NCBI RefSeq assembly: GCF_005502435.1
Contig: NZ_SCOU01000002.1
Location: forward strand, 62,001 to 126,000
DNA: 64,000 nt
Reading direction: 5' to 3'
Source: Methylobacillus flagellatus
GTDB lineage: Bacteria > Pseudomonadota > Gammaproteobacteria > Burkholderiales > Methylophilaceae
Under the pieces are notes generated by a model. The model had not been told where the DNA came from. It did not search any database and saw nothing but the letters and a program-made list of their open reading frames with translations. The translations under genes were made by a program, and so were the position numbers. Shown here one piece after another: positions 23,340 through 32,816 of the stretch (position 1 is the first letter of the stretch; every line of letters starts with the position of its first letter).

Positions 23340-24272
23340 TCACAGCGGTTTGTGCTTCCACGCGGCTGGCATGGCGTCCACCAGATAATCCACGAATGCC
23401 CGCACCTTGTGCGTCATGGCCTGACGGTCATGGTAAGTCACGTAGAACTCCAGCGGCTCGCTTTGCGCGACGCCCTGGGCCTCGCTGTCGGTCGGGAACA
23501 GCGATTCCAGTTGTCCACTCTGCAGGTAAGGTTGCGCGATGAAATCGCTCAGCCGGGTGATGCCTGCGCCGCCCGCGGCCAGCCTGGCCAACACGTCGAT
23601 GTCGTTGCTGGTGATCACGGGCGTGATCTCGGGCTCAAAGCGCAGGCCGTCCTTGACCAGCGGCCAGTTCAGCACGCGGCCCACACTGGGCATGCGAAAC
23701 ATCAGGCAGTCGAACTGCCCCAGCGCTTCCGGGCTGTCTGGTCTGCCGGCCCGGGCCAGGTAATCGGGTGAAGCGCAGAAGTGCAGCGGGATGCTGGCGA
23801 TGCGGCGCGCGATCATGTTCAGTTCCAGTTGCTGCCTAAAGCGGATGCTGATGTCGATGTCTTCCTTGATGTGGTCGATGGATTCATCCGTGGTGATCAG
23901 CTCGAAACTCACGCGCGGGTAGCGCCGCGTGAATGCCGGGATCAGCGCGGCGATGACATGGCGGCCGAATGCCGCCGAACAGGCCACGCGCAGGCGGCCC
24001 TGCGGCTCGCCCTGGTATTCGGTGACACTGGATTTGGCCAGCTCCAAGTTACGCACGATACTTTTCACGGCATTGAAATACAGCAGGCCAGCATCGGTGA
24101 GCGCCAGGCTGCGTGTGGAGCGGTGCAGCAGGCGCGCATCCAGTGATTTTTCCAGGCGCTGGATGTTCTGGCTGGCAGCTGCCGGTGTGATGCCTAGCTG
24201 GCGTGCCCCGGCAGCGATGCTGCCGCTCTCCACCGCTTTGACGAAACTCTCGATGCTGCGCAAGGTATCCAT
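23340..24272 (-). CDS. LysR-family transcriptional regulator
   Basis: A 310-residue protein from the ATG at 24272 (MDTLRSIESFVKAVESGS). The N-terminal winged helix-turn-helix is ARQLGITPAAASQNIQRLEK. The C-terminal effector domain begins GRLRVACSAAFGRHVIAAL and ends VRAFVDYLVDAMPAAW, in the CrgA-like subgroup. It stands divergent from a DUF2798 protein gene about 260 bp away. The target and ligand are unknown. Confidence 0.92.
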   Translation of the reverse strand: MDTLRSIESFVKAVESGSIAAGARQLGITPAAASQNIQRLEKSLDARLLHRSTRSLALTDAGLLYFNAVKSIVRNLELAKSSVTEYQGEPQGRLRVACSAAFGRHVIAALIPAFTRRYPRVSFELITTDESIDHIKEDIDISIRFRQQLELNMIARRIASIPLHFCASPDYLARAGRPDSPEALGQFDCLMFRMPSVGRVLNWPLVKDGLRFEPEITPVITSNDIDVLARLAAGGAGITRLSDFIAQPYLQSGQLESLFPTDSEAQGVAQSEPLEFYVTYHDRQAMTHKVRAFVDYLVDAMPAAWKHKPL

Positions 24273-24531
24273 AATCAAAAAATGGCAATCTGTTTGTTGA
24301 TTGCATAGTTTATCTATCGACTGCACCAAGCACCAGCCCTCTACTGGCTGGGCATGGTGTGCGCTAAAGTGCAGTCATCGTAAAGCGTAGCTAAAACAAG
24401 CCTAGCTAATTTAGAGCGTAGCAAATTAGAGCGTAGCTCTCGTAAAGCTCAGCAACAGTAGCGCAGCGCCAAGGCGGAGGTCGTTGAACATGACTTCCGT
24501 GCTGCATCAGTATCGTTTCAAGGAGTCCATC

Positions 24532-24819
24532 ATGACCACACGTCCACCCGTTCCCCGCGTATCCAAAGCTTCCAAGGCCTTGCGTCTGCCCAAAGTGCCA
24601 GCGCGCTTCATGCCGGTGATGTTCGCGTTTTATATGTCCGCCATCATGGCCGTGCTGATGAGCAGCGTGATCGTGGCGATCAACACTGGCGTTGGTGCAG
24701 GCTACTTCAAACAAGTGGCGCATGCCTATTCGATGGCGATGCCGGTGGCCTTCCTGTGTGTGATGGGCGTGCGTCCGCTGGTGATGCGGTTGGTGGCGCT
24801 GACCGTGGCATCGCGCTAG
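24532..24819 (+). CDS. DUF2798 small membrane protein
   Basis: A 95-residue protein from the ATG at 24532, with AAGGAG six bases upstream. It has a basic N-terminus (MTTRPPVPRVSKASKALRLPKVP), then two membrane helices (about 27-50 and 60-85) as in DUF2798 proteins (FMPVMFAFYMSAIMAVLMSS; AMPVAFLCVMGVRPLVMRL). The function is unknown. It is divergent from the LysR gene, a common layout for a regulator and its target. The leader between them contains short repeated tags (gagcgtagc). Confidence 0.85.
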   Translation: MTTRPPVPRVSKASKALRLPKVPARFMPVMFAFYMSAIMAVLMSSVIVAINTGVGAGYFKQVAHAYSMAMPVAFLCVMGVRPLVMRLVALTVASR

Positions 24820-24961
24820 CTGCTGGATGTCGTTGCACAGCATGAGGCTAATTTCTCAGGCGGGCGTCTGTGCATCCTTGCTAGCGCACTCCGCCGCGCC
24901 ATGTCGCTATGGTTTCATCCATAATCTGGGTTCATTCATCCCGGCATAACGAGTCGTCTGT

Positions 24962-25846
24962 ATGCAACGTTTCACAACTTATCTGATGGTGATCACGGCC
25001 GCTGTGTTCTGGGGCGCCAATTTCAACCTGGCCGTGCCTGTGGTGGCCGAGATGCATCCGTTTGTGGCGGGCGCCACACGTTACCTGCTGGCCGCTGCGG
25101 TGATGCTGATGATCATGTGCTGGCGGCGTGAGCGCATCCCGCGGCGCTATGCGCGCCAGTATGTGCTGCTGGGGGTGGTGGGCGTGTTCGGCTTCAATCT
25201 GCTGTTCTTCCTGGGCATGCAAACCACTTCAGCGGTGAATGGCGCGCTGATCATGGCGCTCAACCCTTTGCTGACCAGTATCGTGGCGTTTATGTTGTTG
25301 TCCGACCGGCCCAGCCTGCGGCAGTTGCTGGCCTATCCGGTCGGGTTTGCCGGTGTGGGCGTGGTGGTGCTGGGAGGCGGTGCGGCACTGCATGCCGCCA
25401 TCGGGGATGTGTATATCTTCGGCGCCAGCCTGGCCTGGGCGTTCTACAACGTGTTGCTGCGCAAGCACATGCCCAGCGATGTGAGCGGCATCGCCAGCAC
25501 GGCAGCCATCATGAGTGCGGGAGCCTTGGCCTTGACCGCAGTGGCCGTGCTGGCGGGTAAACCATTCATCATGCCCAGTGTGCATGCGGGTAGCGCGCTG
25601 CTAGTGATGACGCTGGGCGGTGGTGTGCTGGCGTACCTGTTCTGGAACGTGGGCGTGGCCAAGTTGGGTGCGGCCCAGGCGGCCATCTTTCTGAACCTGG
25701 TGCCGGTGGCGTCCATGCTGATCGCGGTGTTCGAGGGGCATCCGCCCAACCACGCGCAATGGCTGGGTGGCCTGCTGGTGATCGGTGCGGTGCTGTTCGC
25801 CAGCGCTGGTTTTGGCAACAAACCGCAGCAGGCTAAACCTGCCTGA
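24962..25846 (+). CDS. DMT-superfamily (EamA) transporter
   Basis: A 294-residue protein with ten predicted membrane helices in two EamA repeats (VFWGANFNLAVPVVAEMHPF; GASLAWAFYNVLLRKHMP) and a C-terminal FASAGFGNKP tail. EamA proteins export metabolites or amino acids across the inner membrane. The substrate is unknown. It lies 67 bp before a dehydrogenase gene in the same direction. Confidence 0.92.
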   Translation: MQRFTTYLMVITAAVFWGANFNLAVPVVAEMHPFVAGATRYLLAAAVMLMIMCWRRERIPRRYARQYVLLGVVGVFGFNLLFFLGMQTTSAVNGALIMALNPLLTSIVAFMLLSDRPSLRQLLAYPVGFAGVGVVVLGGGAALHAAIGDVYIFGASLAWAFYNVLLRKHMPSDVSGIASTAAIMSAGALALTAVAVLAGKPFIMPSVHAGSALLVMTLGGGVLAYLFWNVGVAKLGAAQAAIFLNLVPVASMLIAVFEGHPPNHAQWLGGLLVIGAVLFASAGFGNKPQQAKPA

Positions 25847-25913
25847 GCGAGGCACCGTGCCAGCGCAGTAGAATCAGGGTTCAGTGGTTCAATCCATATC
25901 ACAGGAGTGTGCG

Positions 25914-26810
25914 ATGTTGAAGATCGGGTTTGTCGGACTGGGCGCGATGGGGGAGGGCATGGTGAGCAAGCTGCTGACCGCAGGCTTCCCGGTCGCCGTG
26001 TACAACCGCAGTGCAGACAAGGTGGCGCCCTTGCTGGCCAAAGGAGCGACGCAGGTCGGCACGCCCAGAGCGGCAGCCGAGGCGAGCGATGTGCTCATTA
26101 CCATGCTGTCCAACGACGCGGTACTGGAGAGTGTCACCGGGGGTGAGGGCGGGGTGCTGGCTGGCCTGGCGCCGGGCGCCATCCACTTGTCCATGAGCAC
26201 CGTGGCGCCGGACACCTCACGCAAACTTGCTGCTTTGCATAGTGCACAGGGCGCACATTATCTGGCGGCACCGGTGTTCGGTCGCCCCGAGATGGCGGCC
26301 ACCAAAAAGCTGTGGATCTGCACCTCCGGCGAATCGGCAGCTATCGAACGCGTGCGTTCGGTGCTGGAAGCCATGAGTCAGGGCATCTTCACCTTTGGCG
26401 AGGATGCCGGTGCCGCCAACATCGTCAAGCTGAGCGGCAATTTCATGATCGCCTCCTGCGTGGAAGTGATGGCCGAGGTGGCCACGCTGGCTGAAAAGAA
26501 TGGCATCGCGCCGGAAGCGGTACTGGGCATGCTGACCAGCACCATCTTTGCCTGCCCCATGTATCAGCGCTATAGCAGCCAGATCCTCACGCAGGATTAT
26601 GAACCCGGCTTCAAGCTGTCGCTGGGCTTCAAGGACATGAACCTGATCCAGAGCGTGGCCTTGAAGAGCGAGACGCCGATGCCGTTCCTGAGCGTGGTGC
26701 AGCAGCGTTTTCTGGCTGCCATGGCAGCGGGGCGTGCCGATCAGGACTGGTCTTCCATCGCGCTGAACAGCCGTGCCGATGCCGGCCTCACTTACGCACG
26801 CTTTGCCTGA
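25914..26810 (+). CDS. NAD(P)-dependent beta-hydroxyacid dehydrogenase (HIBADH-like)
   Basis: A 298-residue enzyme from the ATG at 25914, with AGGAG nine bases before it. The Rossmann motif GFVGLGAMGEGM lies at 5-16. The substrate signature is changed to HLSMSTVAPDTSRKL. The catalytic Lys lies in NIVKLSGNFMIAS. Members include 3-hydroxyisobutyrate, tartronate semialdehyde and glyoxylate/succinic semialdehyde reductases, and the precise substrate cannot be told. The DMT transporter upstream may share its promoter. Confidence 0.9.
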   Translation: MLKIGFVGLGAMGEGMVSKLLTAGFPVAVYNRSADKVAPLLAKGATQVGTPRAAAEASDVLITMLSNDAVLESVTGGEGGVLAGLAPGAIHLSMSTVAPDTSRKLAALHSAQGAHYLAAPVFGRPEMAATKKLWICTSGESAAIERVRSVLEAMSQGIFTFGEDAGAANIVKLSGNFMIASCVEVMAEVATLAEKNGIAPEAVLGMLTSTIFACPMYQRYSSQILTQDYEPGFKLSLGFKDMNLIQSVALKSETPMPFLSVVQQRFLAAMAAGRADQDWSSIALNSRADAGLTYARFA

Positions 26811-26820
26811 AAGCGGTCTG

Positions 26821-27471
26821 GTGCCGGTGCCTGCTCCAGTCGGCATTCTGCTCGCTGCCGGGTTCTCGCGGCGTTTCGGCGAGGCAGACAAATTGCTGCA
26901 ATCGCTGCCGGACGGACAGGTGCTTGCCGTGGCGGCAGCACGCAATCTGCTGGCGGCTTTGCCGCTCAGCTATGCCATCGTGCGACCGGATAACACCCGG
27001 CTTGCCGAGTTGTTGAGGGGGGCTGGCATGCAGGTGCTGTGCTGTGAACCAGCGGCACAGGGCATGGCAGACAGCCTGGCCAGCGCCGTGCGGCAGATCA
27101 TGGCGATGGCGGCGCCCGCCAGTTTCGTCATCGCGCTGGCGGATATGCCGTGCATACAACCCGCGAGTATCGCGGCGGTAGGCGATGCCTTGCAGGCCGG
27201 GGCCAGTGTGGTGGTGCCGCAGCATGACGATGCAGTTTATGCGTCTATTGAGGCGTCTGTTGATGCAGGCCGGGCACAGCGCGGGCACCCGGTGGGCTTT
27301 TCGGTACGCTATGCAGCTGAGTTGATGGCGCTGCATGGCGATGTGGGCGCACGCTCACTGCTGAAGCGGCATGCAGACGAGGTGCGGGTGATCACGGTCA
27401 ACGATGCTGGCATCCTGCAGGATGTGGATACCCCTGCGGCGTTGCTGGCGCTCAGGCCAGTGCAGCCCTGA
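26821..27471 (+). CDS. mocA: MocA-type nucleotidyltransferase (molybdenum cofactor cytidylyltransferase)
   Basis: A protein of about 216 residues. The N-terminus VGILLAAGFSRRFGEADKL is the MobA/MocA nucleotide loop. ALADMPCIQP is the metal-binding Asp motif. GHPVGFS and DVDTP close the fold. The likely start is a GTG at 26821. A GTG at 26773 would overlap the upstream gene by 38 bp. It would attach CMP to molybdopterin to form MCD, the cofactor of xanthine-oxidase-family enzymes. This fits the convergent hydroxylase operon and its XdhC. Confidence 0.83.
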   Translation: MPVPAPVGILLAAGFSRRFGEADKLLQSLPDGQVLAVAAARNLLAALPLSYAIVRPDNTRLAELLRGAGMQVLCCEPAAQGMADSLASAVRQIMAMAAPASFVIALADMPCIQPASIAAVGDALQAGASVVVPQHDDAVYASIEASVDAGRAQRGHPVGFSVRYAAELMALHGDVGARSLLKRHADEVRVITVNDAGILQDVDTPAALLALRPVQP

Positions 27472-27501
27472 CCGAGCCTGGCAGGCGCAGCTAAGGCTGT
27501 G

Positions 27502-28539
27502 TCAGATGTTGCAGGCGCGGCCTTGCAGTAGCGGTGCGCTGGCTTGCCCGCAGGCTTGTTCAAAGCGCGCCGTACACTGTGCCGATGCGCTGGCGGCATC
27601 ACGTTGCTGCGCACGCAGCTGGATCAGTTCTGCCAGAATGGCCACGGCGATCTCGGCCGGGGTGCGGCTGCCGATGGGCAGGCCGACCGGGCCGCGCAAA
27701 CGGCTGATCTCGGTTTCGGTGAGCTCGAACAGACGCAGACGTTCCTGACGTTTTTCCTGATTACGCCGCGACCCCAGCGCGCCTACATAAAACGCTTCGC
27801 ACTTGAGCGCTTCCAGCAAGGCCATGTCATCCAGTTTGGGGTCGTGCGTGACGGCGACGATGGCGGTATGCGCATCGGGTGCCAGCTCCAGCACCACATC
27901 GTCCGGCATGCCGGCTAGCCAGGTGGCGCCTTCTACATGCCATTCGGCACGCATCTCCTCACGCGGGTCGCAGATCAGTACATCGAAATCCAGCGCCTGT
28001 GCCATGCTGGCCAAGGTGTCCCCGAGCTGGTTGGCGCCGATGATGAGCAGCCGCCATTGCGGGCCGAACACACTGTGGAACCAGTCGCCTTCCAGCACCG
28101 GCTGGCTGCCCGGCAGTGCTTCGCCCAGGCGGATGTCGCCATTGCTGAGGCGGATGGAGCGGCGCAGCAGCTTGCGCGTGAGCAGCGCGTCTATCATCGG
28201 TGCCAGTTGTTGCGGCTGTTGCAAAGGCTCAACAAAGATCTGCAACTGGCCACCACACGGGATACCGAAACGCTGCGCTTCATCGCGGCTGACGCCGTAT
28301 TCGATGATGGCGGGTGTGCCCGGCAGCTGGCCATGCTTGGCTTTGTCGGCCAGGTCGTCCTCGATGCAGCCACCGGACACCGAACCCAGCAGGTGGCCGT
28401 CTTCACGCACCACCAGGATGGCGCCGGGCAGACGTGGCGCCGAGCCCCAGGTGCGGATCAGCGTGAACAGATGCACGCGCTGACCCTGTGCCAGCCATTG
28501 GCTGGCACGTTGCAACACCTCCAGATCAAGCGAATGCAT
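27502..28539 (-). CDS. xdhC: XdhC/CoxI-family molybdenum hydroxylase maturation factor
   Basis: A 345-residue protein from the ATG at 28539. The N-terminal CoxI domain includes TLIRTWGSAPRLPGAILVV and GSVSGGCIEDDL. The C-terminal Rossmann fold is LLIIGANQLGDTLASMAQAL with YVGALGSRRNQEKR and RGPVGLPIGSRTPAEIAVA. XdhC proteins bind MCD, promote its sulfuration and insert it into the large subunit. The gene begins 7 bp after the large-subunit stop. A reading from 28617 would overlap that gene and is not preferred. Confidence 0.93.
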   Translation of the reverse strand: MHSLDLEVLQRASQWLAQGQRVHLFTLIRTWGSAPRLPGAILVVREDGHLLGSVSGGCIEDDLADKAKHGQLPGTPAIIEYGVSRDEAQRFGIPCGGQLQIFVEPLQQPQQLAPMIDALLTRKLLRRSIRLSNGDIRLGEALPGSQPVLEGDWFHSVFGPQWRLLIIGANQLGDTLASMAQALDFDVLICDPREEMRAEWHVEGATWLAGMPDDVVLELAPDAHTAIVAVTHDPKLDDMALLEALKCEAFYVGALGSRRNQEKRQERLRLFELTETEISRLRGPVGLPIGSRTPAEIAVAILAELIQLRAQQRDAASASAQCTARFEQACGQASAPLLQGRACNI

Positions 28540-28546
28540 CGTGGAC

Positions 28547-30724
28547 TCAGGCCTCGGCCAGTTGATTGCCGATGGGCAGGCTGCGGATGCGTTTGCCGGT
28601 GGCAGCAAAGATGGCATTGGTCACAGCCGGGGCGATAGGCGGCACGCCCGGCTCACCGGCGCCGCCCATCTTGTCGGTACTGGGCACGATGTGCACTTCC
28701 ACGACCGGCATCGCGCTCATGCGCAGTACCTGATAGTTGTGGAAGTTGGATTGCTCCACCTCGCCAGCCTTGAAGCTGATCTCGCTTTGCAGCGCGGCGC
28801 CCAGCCCGAAGGCGATGGAGGATTCCATCTGCGCCACCAGCGAATCCGGGTTGACCACCAGGCCGCAGTCGATGGCGCACACCACGCGGTGTACTTTCAC
28901 AGCGCCTTCCTCTATCGAGATCTCGGCGACTTGTGCGACGTAGCTGCCGAACGATTCATGCACGGCGATGCCACGGAAGCGGCCCGCTGGCAATGTGCTG
29001 CCCCAGCCGGCTTTTTCAGCCGCGAGGTTGAGCGCCGCCAAGTGACGAGGGTGGCCCTTGAGCAGGCTGCGGCGGTATTCCAGTGCGTCTTTGCCGCTGG
29101 CGTGCGCGGCCTCGTCGATGAGGCTTTCCATCACGAACGCGGTATGGCTGTGGCCCACCGAGCGCCACCACAACACGCGCACCACGGACTCGGTGGTGTG
29201 CAGCTCCACTTTATGGTTGGGTACGTTCTTGAGGTAGGCCGAATCGGCGATGCCTTCCACCGAGGTGGCATCCACGCCGTTCTTGATCATGAAGGCTTCG
29301 AACGGTGTGCCTTTCATGATGGACTGGCCCACGCAGCGGTGTTCCCAGGCGGCAGGCATGCCGTCTGCGCCCAGCGCGATGCGTGCCTTGTGCAAATACA
29401 TGGGGCGGTAGAAGCCGCCTTTGACGTCATCTTCGCGGCTCCACACCGTCTTCACCGGCATGCCTGCCGCCTTGGCGACATGAGCGGCCTCGGTGACAAA
29501 GTCCGCTGCCGGATTGGCGCGGCGGCCGAAACCGCCACCCAGGAAGGGGGTGTGGATGGTGATCTGTTCGGCCTTGAGACCGGTGACCTTGGCGACGGCG
29601 GCCTGGTCGTTACCGGGCATCTGCGTGCCGGTCCACACTTCACAGCTGTCGTCCTTGATGTGGATGGCGCAATTGAGCGGTTCCATCGGCGAGTGGGCCA
29701 GGAAGGGCAACTGGTATTCCGCTTCGATGAGCTTGCCGCCGGCAGCGAACGCTGCGGCATTATCACCTGCCTGGGCGGCGGTGAGGCCTTCCTTGGCGGC
29801 CAGTGCGCGGTATTCGTCGAACAGGGTCTTGCTGTCCATGCTGACAGCCGGGCCCAGGTCCCATTCCACCTTGAGCGCTTCGCGGCCTTGCTTGGCAGCC
29901 CAGTAATGGTCTGCGATCACGGCCACGCCAGTCGGCACTTGCACCACTTTGTGCACGCCCTTGACCTTGAGTACAGCGCTGTCGTCATAGGATTTGACCT
30001 GGCCACCGAACACGGGCGAACGCGCCACCATGGCGGTCATCAGGCCTTCGAACTGCACGTCCATGCCGAACTTGGCGGTGCCGTTGATCTTTTCCGGGCC
30101 GTCCAGGCGCTTGGTGGCCTTGCCGATGATCTTCCAGTCCTTGGGATCTTTCAGCGTGACGGCAGTCGGGGTTGCCAGCTGGCTGGCAGCTTCGGCGAGT
30201 TCGCCGTAGGGGATGCGCTGATCGCCATGCACCACCGCGCCGTTGTCGGTGAAAAGTGCGGCGACCGGGACGCCCAGTTTTTCAGCAGCCGCGCTGAGCA
30301 GCAGCGCGCGTGTCAGCGCGCCAGCCTGGCGGTAACGGTCGAATTCGGACCAGGTGGTGGACGAACCGCCGGTGATTTGCAGGCCGTAAGCGGTGTGGAT
30401 GTAGGCGGGGGCGGCAGGTGCATGTTCGACCTTGATGCTGTCCCAGTCGGCGTCCAGCTCTTCCGCAATCAGCATGGGCAGCGTGGTCCAGATGCTCTGG
30501 CCCATTTCGCTGTGGGCCAGCAGCACGGTGATGCTGTTGTCGGTGCCTATGCGCAGGAAGGCGTTGGGCTCAGGCAGCTTGGCTGCACCTGCTACAGCCT
30601 CTTCCTTGCCCGGCAATAAAAAGCGCTTGGCATGCGGGATGGTGAAGGCGATGACCAGGCCACCGGCGATGAAGGCGGTGGCCTTGATGAACTGGCGTCT
30701 GGAGATATTCAATGGAGCGTTCAT
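28547..30724 (-). CDS. Tat-exported molybdenum hydroxylase, large (Moco) subunit
   Basis: A 725-residue protein of the isoquinoline 1-oxidoreductase/aldehyde dehydrogenase beta-subunit type. The Tat signal [19 protein letters not shown] at 6-24 shows export. The cofactor motifs are [15 protein letters not shown] and, near the C-terminus, the Glu-containing [18 protein letters not shown]. It hydroxylates an aldehyde or N-heterocycle in the periplasm, and the substrate is unknown. The small subunit gene is 11 bp upstream and xdhC 7 bp downstream. A cytochrome c subunit, frequent in these operons, is absent here. Confidence 0.92.
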   Translation of the reverse strand: MNAPLNISRRQFIKATAFIAGGLVIAFTIPHAKRFLLPGKEEAVAGAAKLPEPNAFLRIGTDNSITVLLAHSEMGQSIWTTLPMLIAEELDADWDSIKVEHAPAAPAYIHTAYGLQITGGSSTTWSEFDRYRQAGALTRALLLSAAAEKLGVPVAALFTDNGAVVHGDQRIPYGELAEAASQLATPTAVTLKDPKDWKIIGKATKRLDGPEKINGTAKFGMDVQFEGLMTAMVARSPVFGGQVKSYDDSAVLKVKGVHKVVQVPTGVAVIADHYWAAKQGREALKVEWDLGPAVSMDSKTLFDEYRALAAKEGLTAAQAGDNAAAFAAGGKLIEAEYQLPFLAHSPMEPLNCAIHIKDDSCEVWTGTQMPGNDQAAVAKVTGLKAEQITIHTPFLGGGFGRRANPAADFVTEAAHVAKAAGMPVKTVWSREDDVKGGFYRPMYLHKARIALGADGMPAAWEHRCVGQSIMKGTPFEAFMIKNGVDATSVEGIADSAYLKNVPNHKVELHTTESVVRVLWWRSVGHSHTAFVMESLIDEAAHASGKDALEYRRSLLKGHPRHLAALNLAAEKAGWGSTLPAGRFRGIAVHESFGSYVAQVAEISIEEGAVKVHRVVCAIDCGLVVNPDSLVAQMESSIAFGLGAALQSEISFKAGEVEQSNFHNYQVLRMSAMPVVEVHIVPSTDKMGGAGEPGVPPIAPAVTNAIFAATGKRIRSLPIGNQLAEA

Positions 30725-30735
30725 GGCATTGTTCC

Positions 30736-31194
30736 TCAGGCCAGTTTGCTGGCGGCTTGGTGGATGGCGGCGCGGATACGCGGATAGGTACCGCAGCGGC
30801 AGATGTTGCCGCTCATGGCCGCGTCGATGTCCGCATCACTGGGCTTGGGGTTGCTGGCCAGCAGAGCGGTGGCCGACATGATCTGGCCAGACTGGCAGTA
30901 ACCACATTGCACCACGTCGATCTCGCTCCAGGCGGCTTGTACGGCCTGGCCGACCTTGTCCTGGCTGATGTGCTCGATGGTGGTGATCTTCTTGCCGACC
31001 GCCACCGATGCTGGCGTGATGCAGGAGCGGATGGCCATGCCGTCCAGATGTACGGTACAGGCGCCGCATTGCGCCATGCCGCAGCCGAATTTGGTGCCGG
31101 TCAGTTGGGCGATATCGCGTATCGCCCACAGAATGGGCATGTCGTCGCTGATGTCGAGTTCTTGGTCAACGCCATTGATGTTCAAGGTGGTCAT
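30736..31194 (-). CDS. Molybdenum hydroxylase small subunit, two [2Fe-2S] clusters
   Basis: A 152-residue protein. The plant-type cluster ligands are Cys38, 43, 46 and 58 ([18 protein letters not shown]). The second, helical cluster uses Cys97, 100, 132 and 134 ([16 protein letters not shown]). It passes electrons from the Moco subunit to an acceptor. Having no signal of its own, it is presumably carried out by the Tat signal of the large subunit. It is the first gene of the operon, divergent from a LysR gene. Confidence 0.94.
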   Translation of the reverse strand: MTTLNINGVDQELDISDDMPILWAIRDIAQLTGTKFGCGMAQCGACTVHLDGMAIRSCITPASVAVGKKITTIEHISQDKVGQAVQAAWSEIDVVQCGYCQSGQIMSATALLASNPKPSDADIDAAMSGNICRCGTYPRIRAAIHQAASKLA

Positions 31195-31277
31195 GCTGGA
31201 TGCTCCCTAGGCAGGTGATGGGCAGGGTGTCATGGACACTGGCGATGCAGCGTCGTGGACACAGGTATTGCAGAATA

Positions 31278-31357
31278 ATGCACTTGTGCATCATCACTGA
31301 TTTATACGGGCTTGATAAGCTGTCCCTGATGCATTTTATTGCTGCATAATATGCATC
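31278..31357. promoter_or_regulatory. Operator-like palindromes between the hydroxylase operon and its LysR gene
   Basis: ATGCACTTGTGCAT (31278-31291) is a perfect palindrome with a 2-bp centre. A second inverted repeat, GATGCAT...ATGCATC (31328-31357), ends 1 bp before the LysR start codon. Both share the TGCA core, so they are likely binding sites for the divergent LysR regulator, for activation of the operon and autorepression. Confidence 0.6.
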
Positions 31358-31358
31358 A

Positions 31359-32327
31359 ATGACCAAAGCAAACCACCCGAATGAAGACCGGCTGACCGCG
31401 CTGGAAAGCTTTGTCGCCGTTGCGCAAAAGCGCAGCTTCGCGGCCGCCAGTCTGGATCTGGATATCAGTGCCTCGGCGCTCAGTCGCCGCATCTCGCGGC
31501 TGGAAGCCAGTCTGGGGACGCGCTTGTTCCAGCGCTCCACGCGGCATGTATCGCTGACCGAGGCCGGTACACTTTACCTTAGCCATGTGACAGAAGCGTT
31601 GACGCACATGGGGCGCGCGCAGGCGGCCATTTCCGATTATGGCCACGAAGCCAATGGTCGATTACGCGTGGCGCTGCCCACCATGTTCGGGCAACTGCAT
31701 GTGGCGCCGTTGCTGCCAGCGTTCATGCGGCGCTACCCCAAGGTGATGCTGGAGTTGTCGCTGAGTGACTGGTACACCGACATCGTCGGCGAGGGCTATG
31801 ACCTGGGCGTACGCGTGGGCGCCCTGGAGAGCAGCGACCTGATAGGCCGCAAGCTCGCGTACAACCAGCGCATCCTGTGCTGTTCGCCGGACTATCTGCA
31901 ACAACATGGCGCACCGGCCAGCCTGGTGGAATTGCGTCAGCACGCCAGCTTGCAGTTCAGCACCTTCAAGGCGCCCAATTACTGGCGCTTGAAGAGTGAG
32001 TCCGGTAGCAACCCGTTCAAGGTGACGCAGGTGGCCATCACGCCGGTGCTGCGCTCCGACAATGCCGAGACCTTGCGTCAGGCGGCACTGGGCGGCATGG
32101 GCATCAGCCTGATGGCGCGCTTCATCGTCGATGACGATCTCAAGGCCGGGCGTCTGGTGCGTATCCTGCCTGACATCAGCGGCGAAGACAGCTGGATCTG
32201 GGCGATCTACCCGAACACACCTTACGTGCCGCTCAAGGTGCGTGTGTTCATCGATTTCATGCTGGAACAGTTCGCGCAGCATAAAGCGTGGGGCAGTGAA
32301 TGGAGCACTGACCATGCGTCCGTCTGA
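31359..32327 (+). CDS. LysR-family regulator, probable controller of the molybdenum hydroxylase operon
   Basis: A 322-residue protein. The helix-turn-helix lies near residues 20-50 (AAASLDLDISASALSRRISRLEASLG). The effector domain begins GRLRVALPTMFGQLHVAPL and ends KVRVFIDFMLEQFAQ. It is divergent from the 2Fe-2S subunit gene, with palindromes in between, and this gives the regulatory link. No ribosome site is visible before the ATG. The 3' end overlaps the arfB gene by 14 bp. Confidence 0.92.
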   Translation: MTKANHPNEDRLTALESFVAVAQKRSFAAASLDLDISASALSRRISRLEASLGTRLFQRSTRHVSLTEAGTLYLSHVTEALTHMGRAQAAISDYGHEANGRLRVALPTMFGQLHVAPLLPAFMRRYPKVMLELSLSDWYTDIVGEGYDLGVRVGALESSDLIGRKLAYNQRILCCSPDYLQQHGAPASLVELRQHASLQFSTFKAPNYWRLKSESGSNPFKVTQVAITPVLRSDNAETLRQAALGGMGISLMARFIVDDDLKAGRLVRILPDISGEDSWIWAIYPNTPYVPLKVRVFIDFMLEQFAQHKAWGSEWSTDHASV

Positions 32328-32739
32328 CACCCTGCACGGCGAACTGATCATTCCTGAAGGTGAGTACCAGCTTACCGCCATGCGCGCTCAGGGCGCGGGC
32401 GGGCAGAATGTGAACAAGGTCTCCAGTGCCATCCATCTGCGTTTCGATATCCCGGCGTCTTCGCTTTCTGAAGCGCACAAGGCGCGTTTGCTGGCGCTGC
32501 GTGATGGGCGCATCACCGCCGAAGGTGTGCTGGTGATCAAGGCGCAGCAGCACCGCAGTCAGGAGCTCAACAAGGCGGATGCGATCACACGGTTGCACGC
32601 GCTGGTGGCCAGCGTGGCACGGCCACCTGCCATGCGTCATGCCACACGGCCCACCTTCGGTTCGCGTGTACGCCGACGTCAGGACAAGACGATGCGTGCC
32701 CAGACCAAGGCAATGCGTGGCAAAATAGGCGTCGAATAA
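32314..32739 (+). CDS. arfB: Ribosome rescue factor ArfB (peptidyl-tRNA hydrolase)
   Basis: A 141-residue protein from the ATG at 32314. The class I release-factor motif RAQGAGGQNVNKVSSAIHLRF contains the catalytic GGQ. The C-terminal basic tail (RRRQDKTMRAQTKAMRGKIG) enters the mRNA channel of stalled ribosomes. It frees nascent peptides on non-stop mRNA. The gene overlaps the LysR gene but is likely functionally unrelated. Confidence 0.93.
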   Translation: MRPSDTLHGELIIPEGEYQLTAMRAQGAGGQNVNKVSSAIHLRFDIPASSLSEAHKARLLALRDGRITAEGVLVIKAQQHRSQELNKADAITRLHALVASVARPPAMRHATRPTFGSRVRRRQDKTMRAQTKAMRGKIGVE

Positions 32740-32816
32740 AGGCATGAAGCTGGCGATGCCAGCCCTCATGTTGCTGGCACCGCTTAACTACTCTCCAATT
32801 CTTACGGTTTTTTCAC

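Noticed and set aside
28541-30619. A 692-codon open frame on the plus strand
   Set aside because: It lies wholly opposite the molybdenum hydroxylase large subunit. Its translation is rich in His, Gly and Ala, as expected of a high-GC antisense frame, with no domain motif.
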